From NCBI GenBank assembly GCA_947493285.1, contig CANLQH010000001.1:186001-250000 (forward strand): a stretch of 64,000 bases of DNA. Direction: 5' to 3'. A program made the translations under genes and the position numbers. The notes under the pieces are model-generated. The model searched no databases and was not told where the DNA came from. It worked only from the letters and a program-made list of their open reading frames with translations. Source of the stretch: an uncultured Tenacibaculum sp. (GTDB lineage: Bacteria > Bacteroidota > Bacteroidia > Flavobacteriales > Flavobacteriaceae). Numbering within the stretch: position 1 is the stretch's first letter; every line of letters starts with the position of its first letter. Positions 37,496 to 47,793 of the stretch are shown piece by piece.

Positions 37496-37930
37496 TTATT
37501 TTTGAAATAACTTATTTACTTCATCTACACTAATAAACTTAGAAACTGTAGTTACATCAGGATCTCTACTTATATATTGTTTTATTTGAACTTTTACTTC
37601 ATTATCATCTTGTCGTTCGTATCTAAAATAAACAGCGTCTCCATTGGCTTTAATTTTATATACCTGCCCTGGATTTTCAAAACCACTTACTAAAAACTGA
37701 TGTAATTTATTAAAATCATCATTTTCATTTTTAAATGTAAAAGATACATATTCATTTATTGGGTCATTCATATTCTTATAAAATATACTATAAGATTCGT
37801 CTCCAACTTTTTCAATGTATACAAATTCTACATGTGCTACTACTTCTGTTCTGGCAGTATCAATAAACTCTATTTGAGAGTAACCTACTGCGGAGATAAA
37901 TAAAGTTGCTAAAAGGATTATTTTTTTCAT
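37496..37930 (-). CDS. Hypothetical secreted protein
   Basis: Signal peptide MKKIILLATLFISAVGYSQ; no recognised domain. Confidence 0.65.
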   Translation of the reverse strand: MKKIILLATLFISAVGYSQIEFIDTARTEVVAHVEFVYIEKVGDESYSIFYKNMNDPINEYVSFTFKNENDDFNKLHQFLVSGFENPGQVYKIKANGDAVYFRYERQDDNEVKVQIKQYISRDPDVTTVSKFISVDEVNKLFQK

Positions 37931-38018
37931 AAGGGTTAAAGATTTGGAATTATTGATTTTTAATTAGTTAATAGAACGTCCTTAAAAGTAAAAAATTATA
38001 ATTTAATGTTTTTGTTTT

Positions 38019-38678
38019 CTAAAACATTTTATAAAGAGTTGTAATAATAATTCCTTTTTTGTTTTTTAAAGGAATTCTCAATAATTGTCTTTTCTCTTTT
38101 ATTTTTAAATTAAATGGAGAAACTAACAAGTCTATACCACTTTGTTTTTTTAATCGAATACCTTGTCCTGAAATAACATCTTTATTAGGAATAAATTCTC
38201 CTTCAGGAACATGTTCAGTTAAAATAATGTATTTAAAAGCGCATAGTTTTTCTACTACATTTTTCACCTCTTTATTTGATAAATGCTGTAATACTTGCCT
38301 TATAATAGCACAATCTCCTTTAGGTAAAACATCCTTTGCTATATCTAAACAATGAAAATCTAAATTGTCCTTTTGAAAAACAGATTTATTATACTCGATT
38401 AGACTTGGAACAATATCAACTGCTATATATTTTTCCGAATACTGAACTAACTCTTTCCCTATATTAAAATCACCACAACCTAAATCACAGACAGTAAGTG
38501 GTTCTTTAAATGATTTTAAAAATGACCTTGTCACAGCTAAATATGGCTCAATAATTTTAGCTTTATGAGAGCCTTCTCCAGAATAAAACTCTGATGTGGT
38601 ACCTCCCCAAAGATTCATTTCATAAACTTGTTCCATTGCCTTTTTTGTTGGCCATGGCTTTTTTACTTTTTTAGCCAT
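38019..38678 (-). CDS. Class I SAM-dependent methyltransferase
   Basis: LTVCDLGCGDFNIGKELV, DCAIIRQVLQHLSNKEV. Confidence 0.85.
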   Translation of the reverse strand: MAKKVKKPWPTKKAMEQVYEMNLWGGTTSEFYSGEGSHKAKIIEPYLAVTRSFLKSFKEPLTVCDLGCGDFNIGKELVQYSEKYIAVDIVPSLIEYNKSVFQKDNLDFHCLDIAKDVLPKGDCAIIRQVLQHLSNKEVKNVVEKLCAFKYIILTEHVPEGEFIPNKDVISGQGIRLKKQSGIDLLVSPFNLKIKEKRQLLRIPLKNKKGIIITTLYKMF

Positions 38679-38780
38679 AATTAACTGTAATGCAAATCAT
38701 TGTAATGTTTAAATTCATAACTTTAATTTATTTTTAGTAGTTTTATAGGTAATCATCACATAATCAAAAACTTAATTAAA

Positions 38781-39179
38781 ATGAAGAAAATAATAATTTT
38801 ATTGATTTTAGCGACATGTGGAATTTCTTATGCTCAAAAAACAAATATAAAAACGAATAAAATAAAAGAGAAATACAAAAATCTATTTTATAAAAACCCT
38901 AAAAAGTATAACAATCAAGAACAGATATTTAAAGTAGATAAAATTGTTTTTTCTACTAGCTATAAAGGTTCAAAACTAAAAAGTATCTATCAGATTTCTA
39001 TTCATGGTAAGGTTAACAATAATGATGAACGCATTTTACACAATACAAAATCAATTGATGAATTGAAGTACTATAAATCTATTTTAAAAGGGAAGTATAA
39101 AAAGATTTTATTTTTCGAATACGATTATTTTGTTAGCAATAAAAAGTATCATGACACTTCTATTTCTGTAGAATTTTAG
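38781..39179 (+). CDS. Hypothetical secreted protein
   Basis: Signal peptide MKKIIILLILATCGISYAQ; Lys-rich; no family recognised. Confidence 0.6.
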   Translation: MKKIIILLILATCGISYAQKTNIKTNKIKEKYKNLFYKNPKKYNNQEQIFKVDKIVFSTSYKGSKLKSIYQISIHGKVNNNDERILHNTKSIDELKYYKSILKGKYKKILFFEYDYFVSNKKYHDTSISVEF

Positions 39180-39189
39180 ATTTTAAAAA

Positions 39190-41286
39190 TTAACTAATAT
39201 TACTCCAAAGACCACTAGTTTTTTGAATTTGAGTAAAAACTTTTAGTAAACTAGCATTTTCTTGTTTAGATAAAGCAGGATCGTCCTGTAATACATTTAT
39301 AGCTGTTTGTCGAGCAGCATATAATATTGATGTGTCTTTCACTACATCAGCAATTTTAAGATTTAAAACGCCACTTTGTTGAGTTCCCATAATGTTACCG
39401 GGTCCACGTAATTTTAAATCAACTTCAGCTATTTTAAAACCATCAGTGGTTTCAACCATGGTTTGTAAACGTGTTTTTCCGTCTGAAGATAATTTATAAC
39501 TTGATAATAAAATACAGTAGCTTTGTTCAGCTCCACGCCCTACTCTACCTCTTAATTGATGCAATTGACTTAATCCAAAACGTTCAGCACTTTCAATAAC
39601 CATAACAGAAGCATTCGGTACGTTTACCCCTACTTCAATAACGGTAGTGGCAACCATTATTTGTGTTTCTCCTTTTACAAAACGATTCATTTCGTAATCT
39701 TTATCCGCAGGTTTCATTTTACCATGAACAATACTTATTTGATATTCTGGAGCTGGGAAATCTCGAACAATACTTTCATAACCATCCATTAAATCTTTAT
39801 AATCCATCGCTTCCGATTCTTGAATTAACGGATATACAACATAAGCTTGACGACCTTTAGCAATTTCATCTTTTAAAAATTTAAAAACGCCTAAACGATT
39901 ACTATCATAACGATGTACTGTTTTAATTTCTTTACGTCCTGGAGGTAATTCATCAATAACAGAAATATCTAAATCACCGTAAACTGACATTGCTAAAGTT
40001 CTAGGAATTGGTGTTGCTGTCATTACTAAAACGTGTGGAGGTAGCCCATTTTTTTGCCACATTTTAGAGCGTTGTGCTACACCAAAACGATGCTGTTCAT
40101 CAATAATTGAAATTCCTAAGTTCTTAAATTTCACTTTGTCTTCTAGAATTGCATGAGTACCAATTAAAATATGTAAAGTTCCATCTTCTAATCCTGCATG
40201 AATTTCTCTTCTTTTTTTAGTTTTACTCGATCCTGTAAGTAACTCAACTTTTATATCAGTTTCTTCAAGTAGCTCAACTATTCCGTTGTAATGTTGTGTG
40301 GCTAATATTTCAGTTGGCGCCATTATCGTTGCTTGATATCCATTATCAATCGCTATCAGCATAGATAATAAGGCTACAATCGTTTTACCAGAACCAACAT
40401 CACCTTGTAACAATCGATTCATATGCGCACCAGAACCTATATCTTTTCGTATTTCTTTTAAAACTCTTTTCTGCGCATTGGTTAAATCAAATGGTAAATG
40501 ATTTTTATAAAATTGATTAAACTGTTCTCCTACCTGTTCAAAAATATATCCTTTAATTTTTGATTTTCTAATCAGTTTCTTTTGCAATAATTGCATCTGA
40601 ATAAAAAATAACTCTTCAAACTTTAATCGATACTGAGCTTTAGCTAATAATTCTTGATTTTTAGGAAAATGTATATTTAATAGTGAATCTCGCTTACCTA
40701 ATAATTGATGTTCGTTTAATAAACTGCTAGGAAGTGTTTCTTCAATATTACCAAAAACTTGTTGCAATAAATTTTGGAGCATGCTGCGCATCATCTTATT
40801 ACTAATCCCTTTATTGCTTAGCTTTTCAGTTGATGGATATACGGGCTGCATTGCCATTTGCAATTTATTCTTATACTCTTTAACCGTTTCCATTTCTGGA
40901 TGTGGCATATTGGCTGTATTATTATACCAATTTAGTTTCCCATAAATAACATAAGGTGTATCAATCTTTAAACTGTCTTTAATCCATTTAGCACCTTTAA
41001 ACCAAACTAAATCAATAGAACCTGTAGCGTCAGCAAAAGTAGCCACTAGCCTACTTCCTCTTTTTTGTTTTACTTCTTTCACTCCAGTAATCTTTCCAAC
41101 TATCTGAACTTCAGAAGAATTTTGTTGTAATTGATTAATCGTATAAAACTGAGTTTTATCGATATATCTAAACGGAAAAAGGTGCAATAAATCATTGCAA
41201 GTTTTAATACCTAATTCGGTATATAATAGCTCTGCTCTAGCAACACTAACGCCTTTTATATATGTTACAGGGTGATTTAAATTCAT
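39190..41286 (-). CDS. recG: ATP-dependent DNA helicase RecG
   Basis: RLLQGDVGSGKTIVALL, MAPTEILATQHY, IDEQHRFGVAQR, LRGRVGRG, LRGPGNIMGTQQSG. Confidence 0.97.
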   Translation of the reverse strand: MNLNHPVTYIKGVSVARAELLYTELGIKTCNDLLHLFPFRYIDKTQFYTINQLQQNSSEVQIVGKITGVKEVKQKRGSRLVATFADATGSIDLVWFKGAKWIKDSLKIDTPYVIYGKLNWYNNTANMPHPEMETVKEYKNKLQMAMQPVYPSTEKLSNKGISNKMMRSMLQNLLQQVFGNIEETLPSSLLNEHQLLGKRDSLLNIHFPKNQELLAKAQYRLKFEELFFIQMQLLQKKLIRKSKIKGYIFEQVGEQFNQFYKNHLPFDLTNAQKRVLKEIRKDIGSGAHMNRLLQGDVGSGKTIVALLSMLIAIDNGYQATIMAPTEILATQHYNGIVELLEETDIKVELLTGSSKTKKRREIHAGLEDGTLHILIGTHAILEDKVKFKNLGISIIDEQHRFGVAQRSKMWQKNGLPPHVLVMTATPIPRTLAMSVYGDLDISVIDELPPGRKEIKTVHRYDSNRLGVFKFLKDEIAKGRQAYVVYPLIQESEAMDYKDLMDGYESIVRDFPAPEYQISIVHGKMKPADKDYEMNRFVKGETQIMVATTVIEVGVNVPNASVMVIESAERFGLSQLHQLRGRVGRGAEQSYCILLSSYKLSSDGKTRLQTMVETTDGFKIAEVDLKLRGPGNIMGTQQSGVLNLKIADVVKDTSILYAARQTAINVLQDDPALSKQENASLLKVFTQIQKTSGLWSNIS

Positions 41287-41321
41287 TAAGAACGAAAATA
41301 CAAAAAGCCATTAAAATCAAC

Positions 41322-41329
41322 TATCTTTG
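41322..41329 (+). promoter_or_regulatory. -7 promoter element TATCTTTG
   Basis: TAnnTTTG match upstream of ATG 41348. Confidence 0.55.
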
Positions 41330-41347
41330 CACTCTTAAATTCATCAA

Positions 41348-42559
41348 ATGAGATTACATAGAAATTTAACGTATGCTGTAATTGACAGTTTACGTGACGT
41401 ATTTAATGACGGAGTATATGCTGATAAAGCTGTAGAAAAAGCTTTAAAAAGAGATAAACGTTGGGGAGCACGCGATAGAAAGTTTGTTGCAGAAACTATT
41501 TATGATATTGTTAGATGGCAACGTTTATATGCTGAAATTGCTAATGTAAAAGTACCATATGCACGTCCTGATTTATGGCGTTTATTTGTTGTTTGGTGTG
41601 TTTTAAGAGGAATTAAATTACCAGATTGGAATCAAATTGAAGATACGCCTACTAGAAGAATAAAAGGACGTTTTGATGAGCTATCTAAAATCAGAAAATT
41701 TAGAGAGTCTATTCCTGATTGGATTGATGAATTAGGTGTTGAAGAATTAGGAGAAGTAATTTGGACGAAAGAAATTGCTGCTTTAAACAAAAAAGCAGAA
41801 GTTATTTTACGTACAAATACTTTAAATGTAACGAAAGAGCACTTACAAAAAGATTTAAAAGCTGAAGGAATAGATACTGAGTTTATTAATGGGTATGATG
41901 ACGCTTTACGTTTAGTAGAACGTGCTAATGTTTTTAAAACGGAAGCTTTTCATAAAGGTTACTTTGAAGTACAAGATGCATCTTCTCAATTAGTGGCTTC
42001 ATATTTAGATGTTGAACCTGGCATGAAGGTAGTTGATACTTGTGCAGGTGCTGGAGGTAAGACTTTACACATTGCTTCTTTAATGGAAAATAAAGGGCAA
42101 ATTATAGCGATGGATATTTACGAAAGTAAATTGAAAAAGTTAAAAGTTAGAGCTCGTAGAAACAAAGTACATAATATAGATTGTAAAGTTATCGACTCTA
42201 CAAAAGTGATTAAAAAATTACATGGAAAAGCAGATAGAGTTTTAATTGATGCACCATGTTCTGGTTTAGGAGTTATTCGTAGAAACCCAGATAGTAAATG
42301 GAAATTGCAACCAGAGTTTTTAGAAAATATTAAAGGAGTACAACAAGAAGTTCTACAAAAATATTCTAAAATGGTGAAACCTGGAGGAAAGTTAGTATAT
42401 GCTACTTGTTCTGTATTACCATCTGAAAATCAACAACAAGTTGAATTTTTCTTAGCTTCTGACGAAGGAAAAGACTTTACTTTTGTTAAAGATCATAAAG
42501 TGTTATCTCATCAATCTGGTTATGATGGGTTTTACATGGCGCAATTAGTTAGAAAGTAA
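41348..42559 (+). CDS. RsmB/NOP-family RNA m5C methyltransferase
   Basis: VQDASSQLVASYLDVEPGMKVVDTCAGAGGKTLHIA, DAPCSGLGVIRRNPDSKW, LVYATCSVLPSENQQQVEFFL. Confidence 0.94.
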   Translation: MRLHRNLTYAVIDSLRDVFNDGVYADKAVEKALKRDKRWGARDRKFVAETIYDIVRWQRLYAEIANVKVPYARPDLWRLFVVWCVLRGIKLPDWNQIEDTPTRRIKGRFDELSKIRKFRESIPDWIDELGVEELGEVIWTKEIAALNKKAEVILRTNTLNVTKEHLQKDLKAEGIDTEFINGYDDALRLVERANVFKTEAFHKGYFEVQDASSQLVASYLDVEPGMKVVDTCAGAGGKTLHIASLMENKGQIIAMDIYESKLKKLKVRARRNKVHNIDCKVIDSTKVIKKLHGKADRVLIDAPCSGLGVIRRNPDSKWKLQPEFLENIKGVQQEVLQKYSKMVKPGGKLVYATCSVLPSENQQQVEFFLASDEGKDFTFVKDHKVLSHQSGYDGFYMAQLVRK

Positions 42560-42581
42560 ATAATACACTCAATAAAATTAA

Positions 42582-42615
42582 AAAGGCTCGAGATTATAAT
42601 CTCGAGCCTTTTTTC
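42582..42615 (+). terminator. Rho-independent terminator
   Basis: Perfect palindrome AAAAAGGCTCGAGATTATAATCTCGAGCCTTTTT. Confidence 0.92.
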
Positions 42616-42736
42616 AATCAACTATTAAAAACTAACTAATCACTAAACTAATTCGTTAAGTAATTACACTTATATGACGATGCTTTTCTTAAATCGTTAC
42701 GATAAATCATTCAGTTTAACAGTATTTTAAGATTGA

Positions 42737-43312
42737 TTATTTAATTCTTAGTTTTTGCCCCACAAAAATGGCGTTACTATTTAAGTTGTTTAAAGCTTTT
42801 AATTTATTCACAGATATTTTATTGTTTGCGGCAATTCTATATAATGTTTCACCAGAAGCAACAACATGGTAATTATTATTATTAACTTCATCTATATTCT
42901 CAGGTACATTGTATGAAGAATTTTTATTCTCTTTTAAAAAAGCTTCTTTCTCTTTTTCATTTTTAGCATAACCTATCACTATTTCATCATCGATTTCTAC
43001 ATTATCAAAATTGGTCATATTATTTAACTGATACAATTTTGCCAAATTGAAACCATACTTTCTGGCAATACTACTTAGTGTCTCACCTTTTTTAACGATG
43101 TGTGTTATAGTTGGATCAAATTCTTTCTTTTCAATAGGTTTATTAGCTGGTTTAGTTGGTCTCTTTTTAGAAACATCACCAGTAATTAAATTCATATAGG
43201 CAGGTTTACCTTCTAATAAAATCTGATCCCATCCTTTAGGAAGTTTATTGCTTTGCGAAAAAATATTTATACCAAAAAAAAGAGTGATAATTAAAGCTAA
43301 TTTTACTTTCAT
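42737..43312 (-). CDS. Secreted protein with two LysM domains
   Basis: HIVKKGETLSSIARKYGFNLAKLYQLNNM and HVVASGETLYRIAANNKISVNKLKALNNLNSNAIFVGQKLRIK. Confidence 0.93.
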   Translation of the reverse strand: MKVKLALIITLFFGINIFSQSNKLPKGWDQILLEGKPAYMNLITGDVSKKRPTKPANKPIEKKEFDPTITHIVKKGETLSSIARKYGFNLAKLYQLNNMTNFDNVEIDDEIVIGYAKNEKEKEAFLKENKNSSYNVPENIDEVNNNNYHVVASGETLYRIAANNKISVNKLKALNNLNSNAIFVGQKLRIK

Positions 43313-43427
43313 AACAGTAATGTTAAATAGTCATTCTCAAATATATAAATCTTTACGTAAAATTCAAGTTTTGATTTAGTTCAGTTAATTACTTATTTTT
43401 AACATCAACTAACTTAAAAATTTTCTT

Positions 43428-43859
43428 ATGACAAATTCAAACAAACCCAATACCGTATTTTGGGTAACAGGTATTATTGCTTTAATATGGAACGCTATGG
43501 GTGTAATGGCATATGTAGCTCAAGCCTATATGACTGATGAGATGAAGGCTGCATTACCAGAAGCAGAAAGAGCTTTATATGAAGATATTCCTGCTTGGTA
43601 TACCGCTGCTTTTGCTATTGCTGTTTTTGCAGGACTGCTTGGGTGTGTTTTACTTTTGATGAAAAAGAAATTAGCAAAACCAGTTTTTTTAATTTCATTA
43701 ATTGGTATTGTAATTCAAATGTTTTATAACTTTTTTATGAGTAGAGCAGCCGAAGTATACGGTCCTGGTGGAATGATTATGCCAATAATGGTAATTATTA
43801 TTGGAGTTTTCTTATACTACTATGCTAAAAAATCTGAAGCAAAAGGTTGGCTTTCTTAA
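43428..43859 (+). CDS. Conserved hypothetical membrane protein
   Basis: Four hydrophobic segments; FWVTGIIALIWNAMGVMAYVAQAYM. Confidence 0.75.
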   Translation: MTNSNKPNTVFWVTGIIALIWNAMGVMAYVAQAYMTDEMKAALPEAERALYEDIPAWYTAAFAIAVFAGLLGCVLLLMKKKLAKPVFLISLIGIVIQMFYNFFMSRAAEVYGPGGMIMPIMVIIIGVFLYYYAKKSEAKGWLS

Positions 43860-43886
43860 AGAAAACCAAATTATAATTATTCTATT

Positions 43887-43914
43887 TGCTGTCTGAAATC
43901 GGGCAGCATTTTTT
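43887..43914 (+). terminator. Rho-independent terminator
   Basis: TGCTGTCTG-aaat-CGGGCAGCA followed by a T-run. Confidence 0.75.
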
Positions 43915-44016
43915 ATTTTAAAAAGATATAATTTCTAAAAACGTTAACTTCTTTTTAACAAATAAAAAAATCACACTCAGATGTTTATTTAGTAGCTTGT
44001 ACGCAAATTTTAAAAC

Positions 44017-47000
44017 ATGAAAAAACTTCTACTTTTATTGGCTTTAGTAAGCTTTTCTACTAAGGCGCAAGACAAGCCTCAATGGATGCGATATTCATCT
44101 ATTTCACCAGACGGATCTCAAATTGTATTTACTTACAAAGGTGATTTATACAAAGTTCCGTCAGCAGGTGGGGACGCAACCAGATTAACATTTCATAAAG
44201 CACATGATTACAAAGCTGTTTGGAGTAATGATGGTGAAAAAATTGCTTTTGCTTCTAACCGTTATGGTAATTTTGATATTTATGTGATGGATGCAAAAGG
44301 TGGTGAAGCTACTCGTTTAACTTTTCACTCAACAAACGAATCTCCTTTTTCTTTCTCTGCAAATAATAAAGATGTAGTTTTTGGAGCTACAAGACAAGAT
44401 GATGTTAAGCATAGACAATATCCAACAGGTTCTCAACCAGAATTGTATAGTGTACCTCTTACAGGAGGAAAAATCGAACAACTATTAACAGTACCAGCAG
44501 AATATGTGCAATTTTCTAAGAATGGAAAAAACATGATTTATCATGATAAACCAGGTGGAGAAAATGAATGGAGAAAGCACCATAAATCGGCAGTTACTAG
44601 AGATATTTGGGTTTACGACACCAAATCTAAATCACACAAAATGTTAACTTCTTTTAAAGGAGAAGACAGACAGCCCGTTTTTAGTACTAATGATAATGAT
44701 TTTTACTATTTAAGTGAGCAAAACGGAACGTTTAATGTATTTAAAACGTCTCTGAGTAATCCAAGTCAAAGTCAACAAATAACGAACTTTAAATTACACC
44801 CCGTTCGTTTTTTAAGTTTTGGTAATGGAATGCTTTCTTTTGGTTATGATGGAGAATTATATACAATGAGAGAAGGTGAAAAACCTAAAAAGCTAAAAGT
44901 TAATATCAGAACTCAAAGTATAGATAATGATGATAAATTTATCTCTGTTAATGGAGGAATTAGAGAAATGTCTGTCTCTCCAAACGGAAAAGAAATTGCC
45001 TTTATAGCTCGAGGTGAAGTATTTGTAACTTCTGTAGATAAATCATTTACTAAAAGATTAACAAACACTCCAGAAAATGAACGTTTTGTTACTTGGACTC
45101 CTGATGGTAAATCTGTTGTTTATAGTAGTGAAAGAAATGGTAAGTGGAGTGTTTTTAAAACAGAAAAAGTAAGAAAAGAAGAACCTTTCTTTTACGCTGC
45201 TACCCTAATAAAAGAAGAACCTGTATTAGATAACAAACATGATAATTATTTAACAAAGTATTCTCCAGATGGTAAAAAAGTTGCTTTTGTAGAAAATAGA
45301 AGAACTATAAAAGTAAGAGATTTAAAATCTAAAAAAGAAACTGTATTACTTACTCCAAAAGATTTATTCCATATGAGCGATGGAGATAAAAACTTTACTT
45401 GGAGTCCAGATAGTAAATGGTTACTAATTGATTGGGGTAAGACCTTAAGTAACGGTGAAATTTTATTAATGGCTGCCGATGGTTCTAAAAGAGTAAACTT
45501 AAACGAAAGTGGTTATTACGATTCAAATCCTAAATGGGTAAATGGTGGTAAACAAATGATTTGGTTTAGTAATAGAAATGGATTAAAATCTTATGCTACA
45601 AGCGGTCGTTCTCAAAACGATGTTTATAGTATGTTCTTTGACCAAGGAGCTTGGGATGAGTTTAATCTAAGTGAGGAAGATTACAAATTAGCCAAAGCAA
45701 TTAAAGAAGAAGAAAAAAAGAAAAAAGAAAAATCTGATAAAAAAGACAAAAAAGGAAAAGAAAAGAAGGACAAAGACAAGAAAGATAAAAAGGATAAGAA
45801 AAAAGAAGTTAAGCCTTTAAAATTCGATTGGGATCATATGAAAGATCGAACTAAAAGGTTAACCATCCATTCTTCTAGTTTAGGAGATGCTGTCTTATCT
45901 AAGAAAGGAGATAAACTATATTATTTAGCTAGGTTTGAAGGTAAAATGAACCTTTGGGAAACTAACTTACGTACCAGAGAAACAAAAATGCTAATGCCTT
46001 TAAACGCTAACTTTGGTAGCTTACAATGGGATAAAGAACAAAAAAACTTATACCTTTTAAGTAGTGGAAAGATTTCTAAATTAGATCCATCTGCTAAAAA
46101 ACGTAAAGGAGTTAAGGTTAAAGGGGAAATGGAGTTTGATGCTGCTGCCGAAAGACAAGCAATGTTCGATCATGTTTGGTTACGTACCAAGGCTATTTTT
46201 TACGAACCAACTTTTCATGGAATTGATTGGAACAAGATGAAAAAAGAGTATCAAAAATATTTACCTTCTATTGGTAATGGATATGAATTTTCTGAAATGT
46301 TATCAGAAATGTTAGGAGAATTAAACGTATCTCATGCTGGTTCTGGGTTTAGAGGAGGTAGAATTTCTAATGGTGATGCCACAGCCTCTTTAGGTATTTT
46401 CATGAACTACAATCATAAAGATGATGGTGTTTTAATTGATGAAATTATTTCTGGAGGCCCATTAGATAAAGCTAAATTCAACATTGCTCCTGGAATGATT
46501 ATTGAAAAAATAGATGGAGAAACTATTGAAAAAAATGTTGATGTAGCCAAGTATTTAAATAGAAAGTCAGGTAAATTTATGTTACTTGAAATTTTAGACC
46601 CTACTACTAAAAAGAGACAAACAATTACTATAAAACCTATTTCATTAGGAGCTGAAAATCGTTTACTTTATAAAAGATGGGTTAAGATTAATGAAAAAGA
46701 AGTTGATGAAAAGAGTAATGGTAAACTTGGTTATGTTCATATTCCAGGAATGAGCGATGGTCCTTATAGAAGTATTTACCAAGATATGATGGGTAAATAT
46801 GCTGATAGAAAAGCTGTAATTGTAGATACAAGAAATAATGGTGGTGGAGATTTAGTAGCAGATTTAGCAATGTTCTTTACTGGAGTACCTTTTATTACGT
46901 ATGCTACAGAAGCTAAAGTTGTTGGAGGCGAGCCAACTTCTCGTTGGACTAAACCTACTCTTACAATGTTTAATGAAAGCAATTATTCTGACGGACATTG

Positions 47001-47271
47001 TTACGCACAAGGATATACAGATTTAAAGATTGGAAAAACAGTAGGTATGCCAGTTCCAGGAACTTGTAGTTTTGCAGGATGGGAAGGTTTACCAAATGGA
47101 TCTTATTGGGGTGTTGTTCCTATCAGTGCTAAAAACATTGATGGTAAGTGGATGGAAAACCTTCAAACAGAACCAATGATTAAGGTTAAAAACATGCCTA
47201 ATATCATTTCTAAAGGAAGAGATCAACAATTAGAGCGTTCTATTAAAGAGTTATTAAAAGACGTTAAATAA
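44017..47271 (+). CDS. S41-family, tricorn-like protease with TolB-type propeller repeats and PDZ
   Basis: Repeated SPDGxxxxF/W…SNDGEKIAFASNRYGNFDIYVMD, PDZ region, GKLGYVHIPGMSD…VDTRNNGGGDLV. Confidence 0.93.
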   Translation: MKKLLLLLALVSFSTKAQDKPQWMRYSSISPDGSQIVFTYKGDLYKVPSAGGDATRLTFHKAHDYKAVWSNDGEKIAFASNRYGNFDIYVMDAKGGEATRLTFHSTNESPFSFSANNKDVVFGATRQDDVKHRQYPTGSQPELYSVPLTGGKIEQLLTVPAEYVQFSKNGKNMIYHDKPGGENEWRKHHKSAVTRDIWVYDTKSKSHKMLTSFKGEDRQPVFSTNDNDFYYLSEQNGTFNVFKTSLSNPSQSQQITNFKLHPVRFLSFGNGMLSFGYDGELYTMREGEKPKKLKVNIRTQSIDNDDKFISVNGGIREMSVSPNGKEIAFIARGEVFVTSVDKSFTKRLTNTPENERFVTWTPDGKSVVYSSERNGKWSVFKTEKVRKEEPFFYAATLIKEEPVLDNKHDNYLTKYSPDGKKVAFVENRRTIKVRDLKSKKETVLLTPKDLFHMSDGDKNFTWSPDSKWLLIDWGKTLSNGEILLMAADGSKRVNLNESGYYDSNPKWVNGGKQMIWFSNRNGLKSYATSGRSQNDVYSMFFDQGAWDEFNLSEEDYKLAKAIKEEEKKKKEKSDKKDKKGKEKKDKDKKDKKDKKKEVKPLKFDWDHMKDRTKRLTIHSSSLGDAVLSKKGDKLYYLARFEGKMNLWETNLRTRETKMLMPLNANFGSLQWDKEQKNLYLLSSGKISKLDPSAKKRKGVKVKGEMEFDAAAERQAMFDHVWLRTKAIFYEPTFHGIDWNKMKKEYQKYLPSIGNGYEFSEMLSEMLGELNVSHAGSGFRGGRISNGDATASLGIFMNYNHKDDGVLIDEIISGGPLDKAKFNIAPGMIIEKIDGETIEKNVDVAKYLNRKSGKFMLLEILDPTTKKRQTITIKPISLGAENRLLYKRWVKINEKEVDEKSNGKLGYVHIPGMSDGPYRSIYQDMMGKYADRKAVIVDTRNNGGGDLVADLAMFFTGVPFITYATEAKVVGGEPTSRWTKPTLTMFNESNYSDGHCYAQGYTDLKIGKTVGMPVPGTCSFAGWEGLPNGSYWGVVPISAKNIDGKWMENLQTEPMIKVKNMPNIISKGRDQQLERSIKELLKDVK

Positions 47272-47296
47272 CGTAACTATAAATTAAAAGTAATAT

Positions 47297-47330
47297 AATG
47301 CTGTCTATATTTTATAGGCAGCATTTTTTA
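47297..47330 (+). terminator. Rho-independent terminator
   Basis: AATGCTGTCTAT…ATAGGCAGCATTTTTT. Confidence 0.82.
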
Positions 47331-47789
47331 TTCAAACAAAACAAAAATAAATTCGGCAACACAAGCCGGTTTTTCTTGCCCTTTAATTTCTATTGTACAG
47401 TCGAAAGTGAGCTTTTTACCATTATGAATATCTTCAATATGTTTTATTGAACTAACTAATCGTAATTTGCTATTTACTGGTACTGAATTAGGAAAACGAA
47501 CTTTATTCAATCCATAATTCAACCCCATTTTTACACTTTTAATTTCTATTAGATCAGAGATTAATTCTGATAACATAGAAACCGACATAAATCCATGTGC
47601 TATGGTTGTTCCTGTTGGCGAATATTTGGTTGCTTTTTCTTCATCAACATGTATCCATTGCTTATCTAAAGTAGCATTGGCAAAATCATTAATCATTTGC
47701 TGAGTTACGGTAAACCACGCTCCTACTGGTAATGATTTTCCATGTAAACTTTCTAATTTATTTAAATTTGAAAGAACTAATTTACTCAT
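47328..47789 (-). CDS. MaoC-family dehydratase
   Basis: GAWFTVTQQMINDFANATLDKQWIHVDEEKA…PTGTTIAHGFMSVSML…LNYGLNKVRFPNSVP. Confidence 0.94.
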   Translation of the reverse strand: MSKLVLSNLNKLESLHGKSLPVGAWFTVTQQMINDFANATLDKQWIHVDEEKATKYSPTGTTIAHGFMSVSMLSELISDLIEIKSVKMGLNYGLNKVRFPNSVPVNSKLRLVSSIKHIEDIHNGKKLTFDCTIEIKGQEKPACVAEFIFVLFE

Positions 47790-47793
47790 GTGA

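Noticed and set aside
46688-46982. Minus-strand ORFs inside the S41 protease gene
   Set aside because: Antisense to a strongly supported domain; low-complexity Leu/His/Tyr composition
44017-47271. Possible gene fusion or misassembly because of the Lys-rich linker
   Set aside because: Tricorn-like S41 proteins commonly have charged linkers; frame is continuous and both halves fit one family
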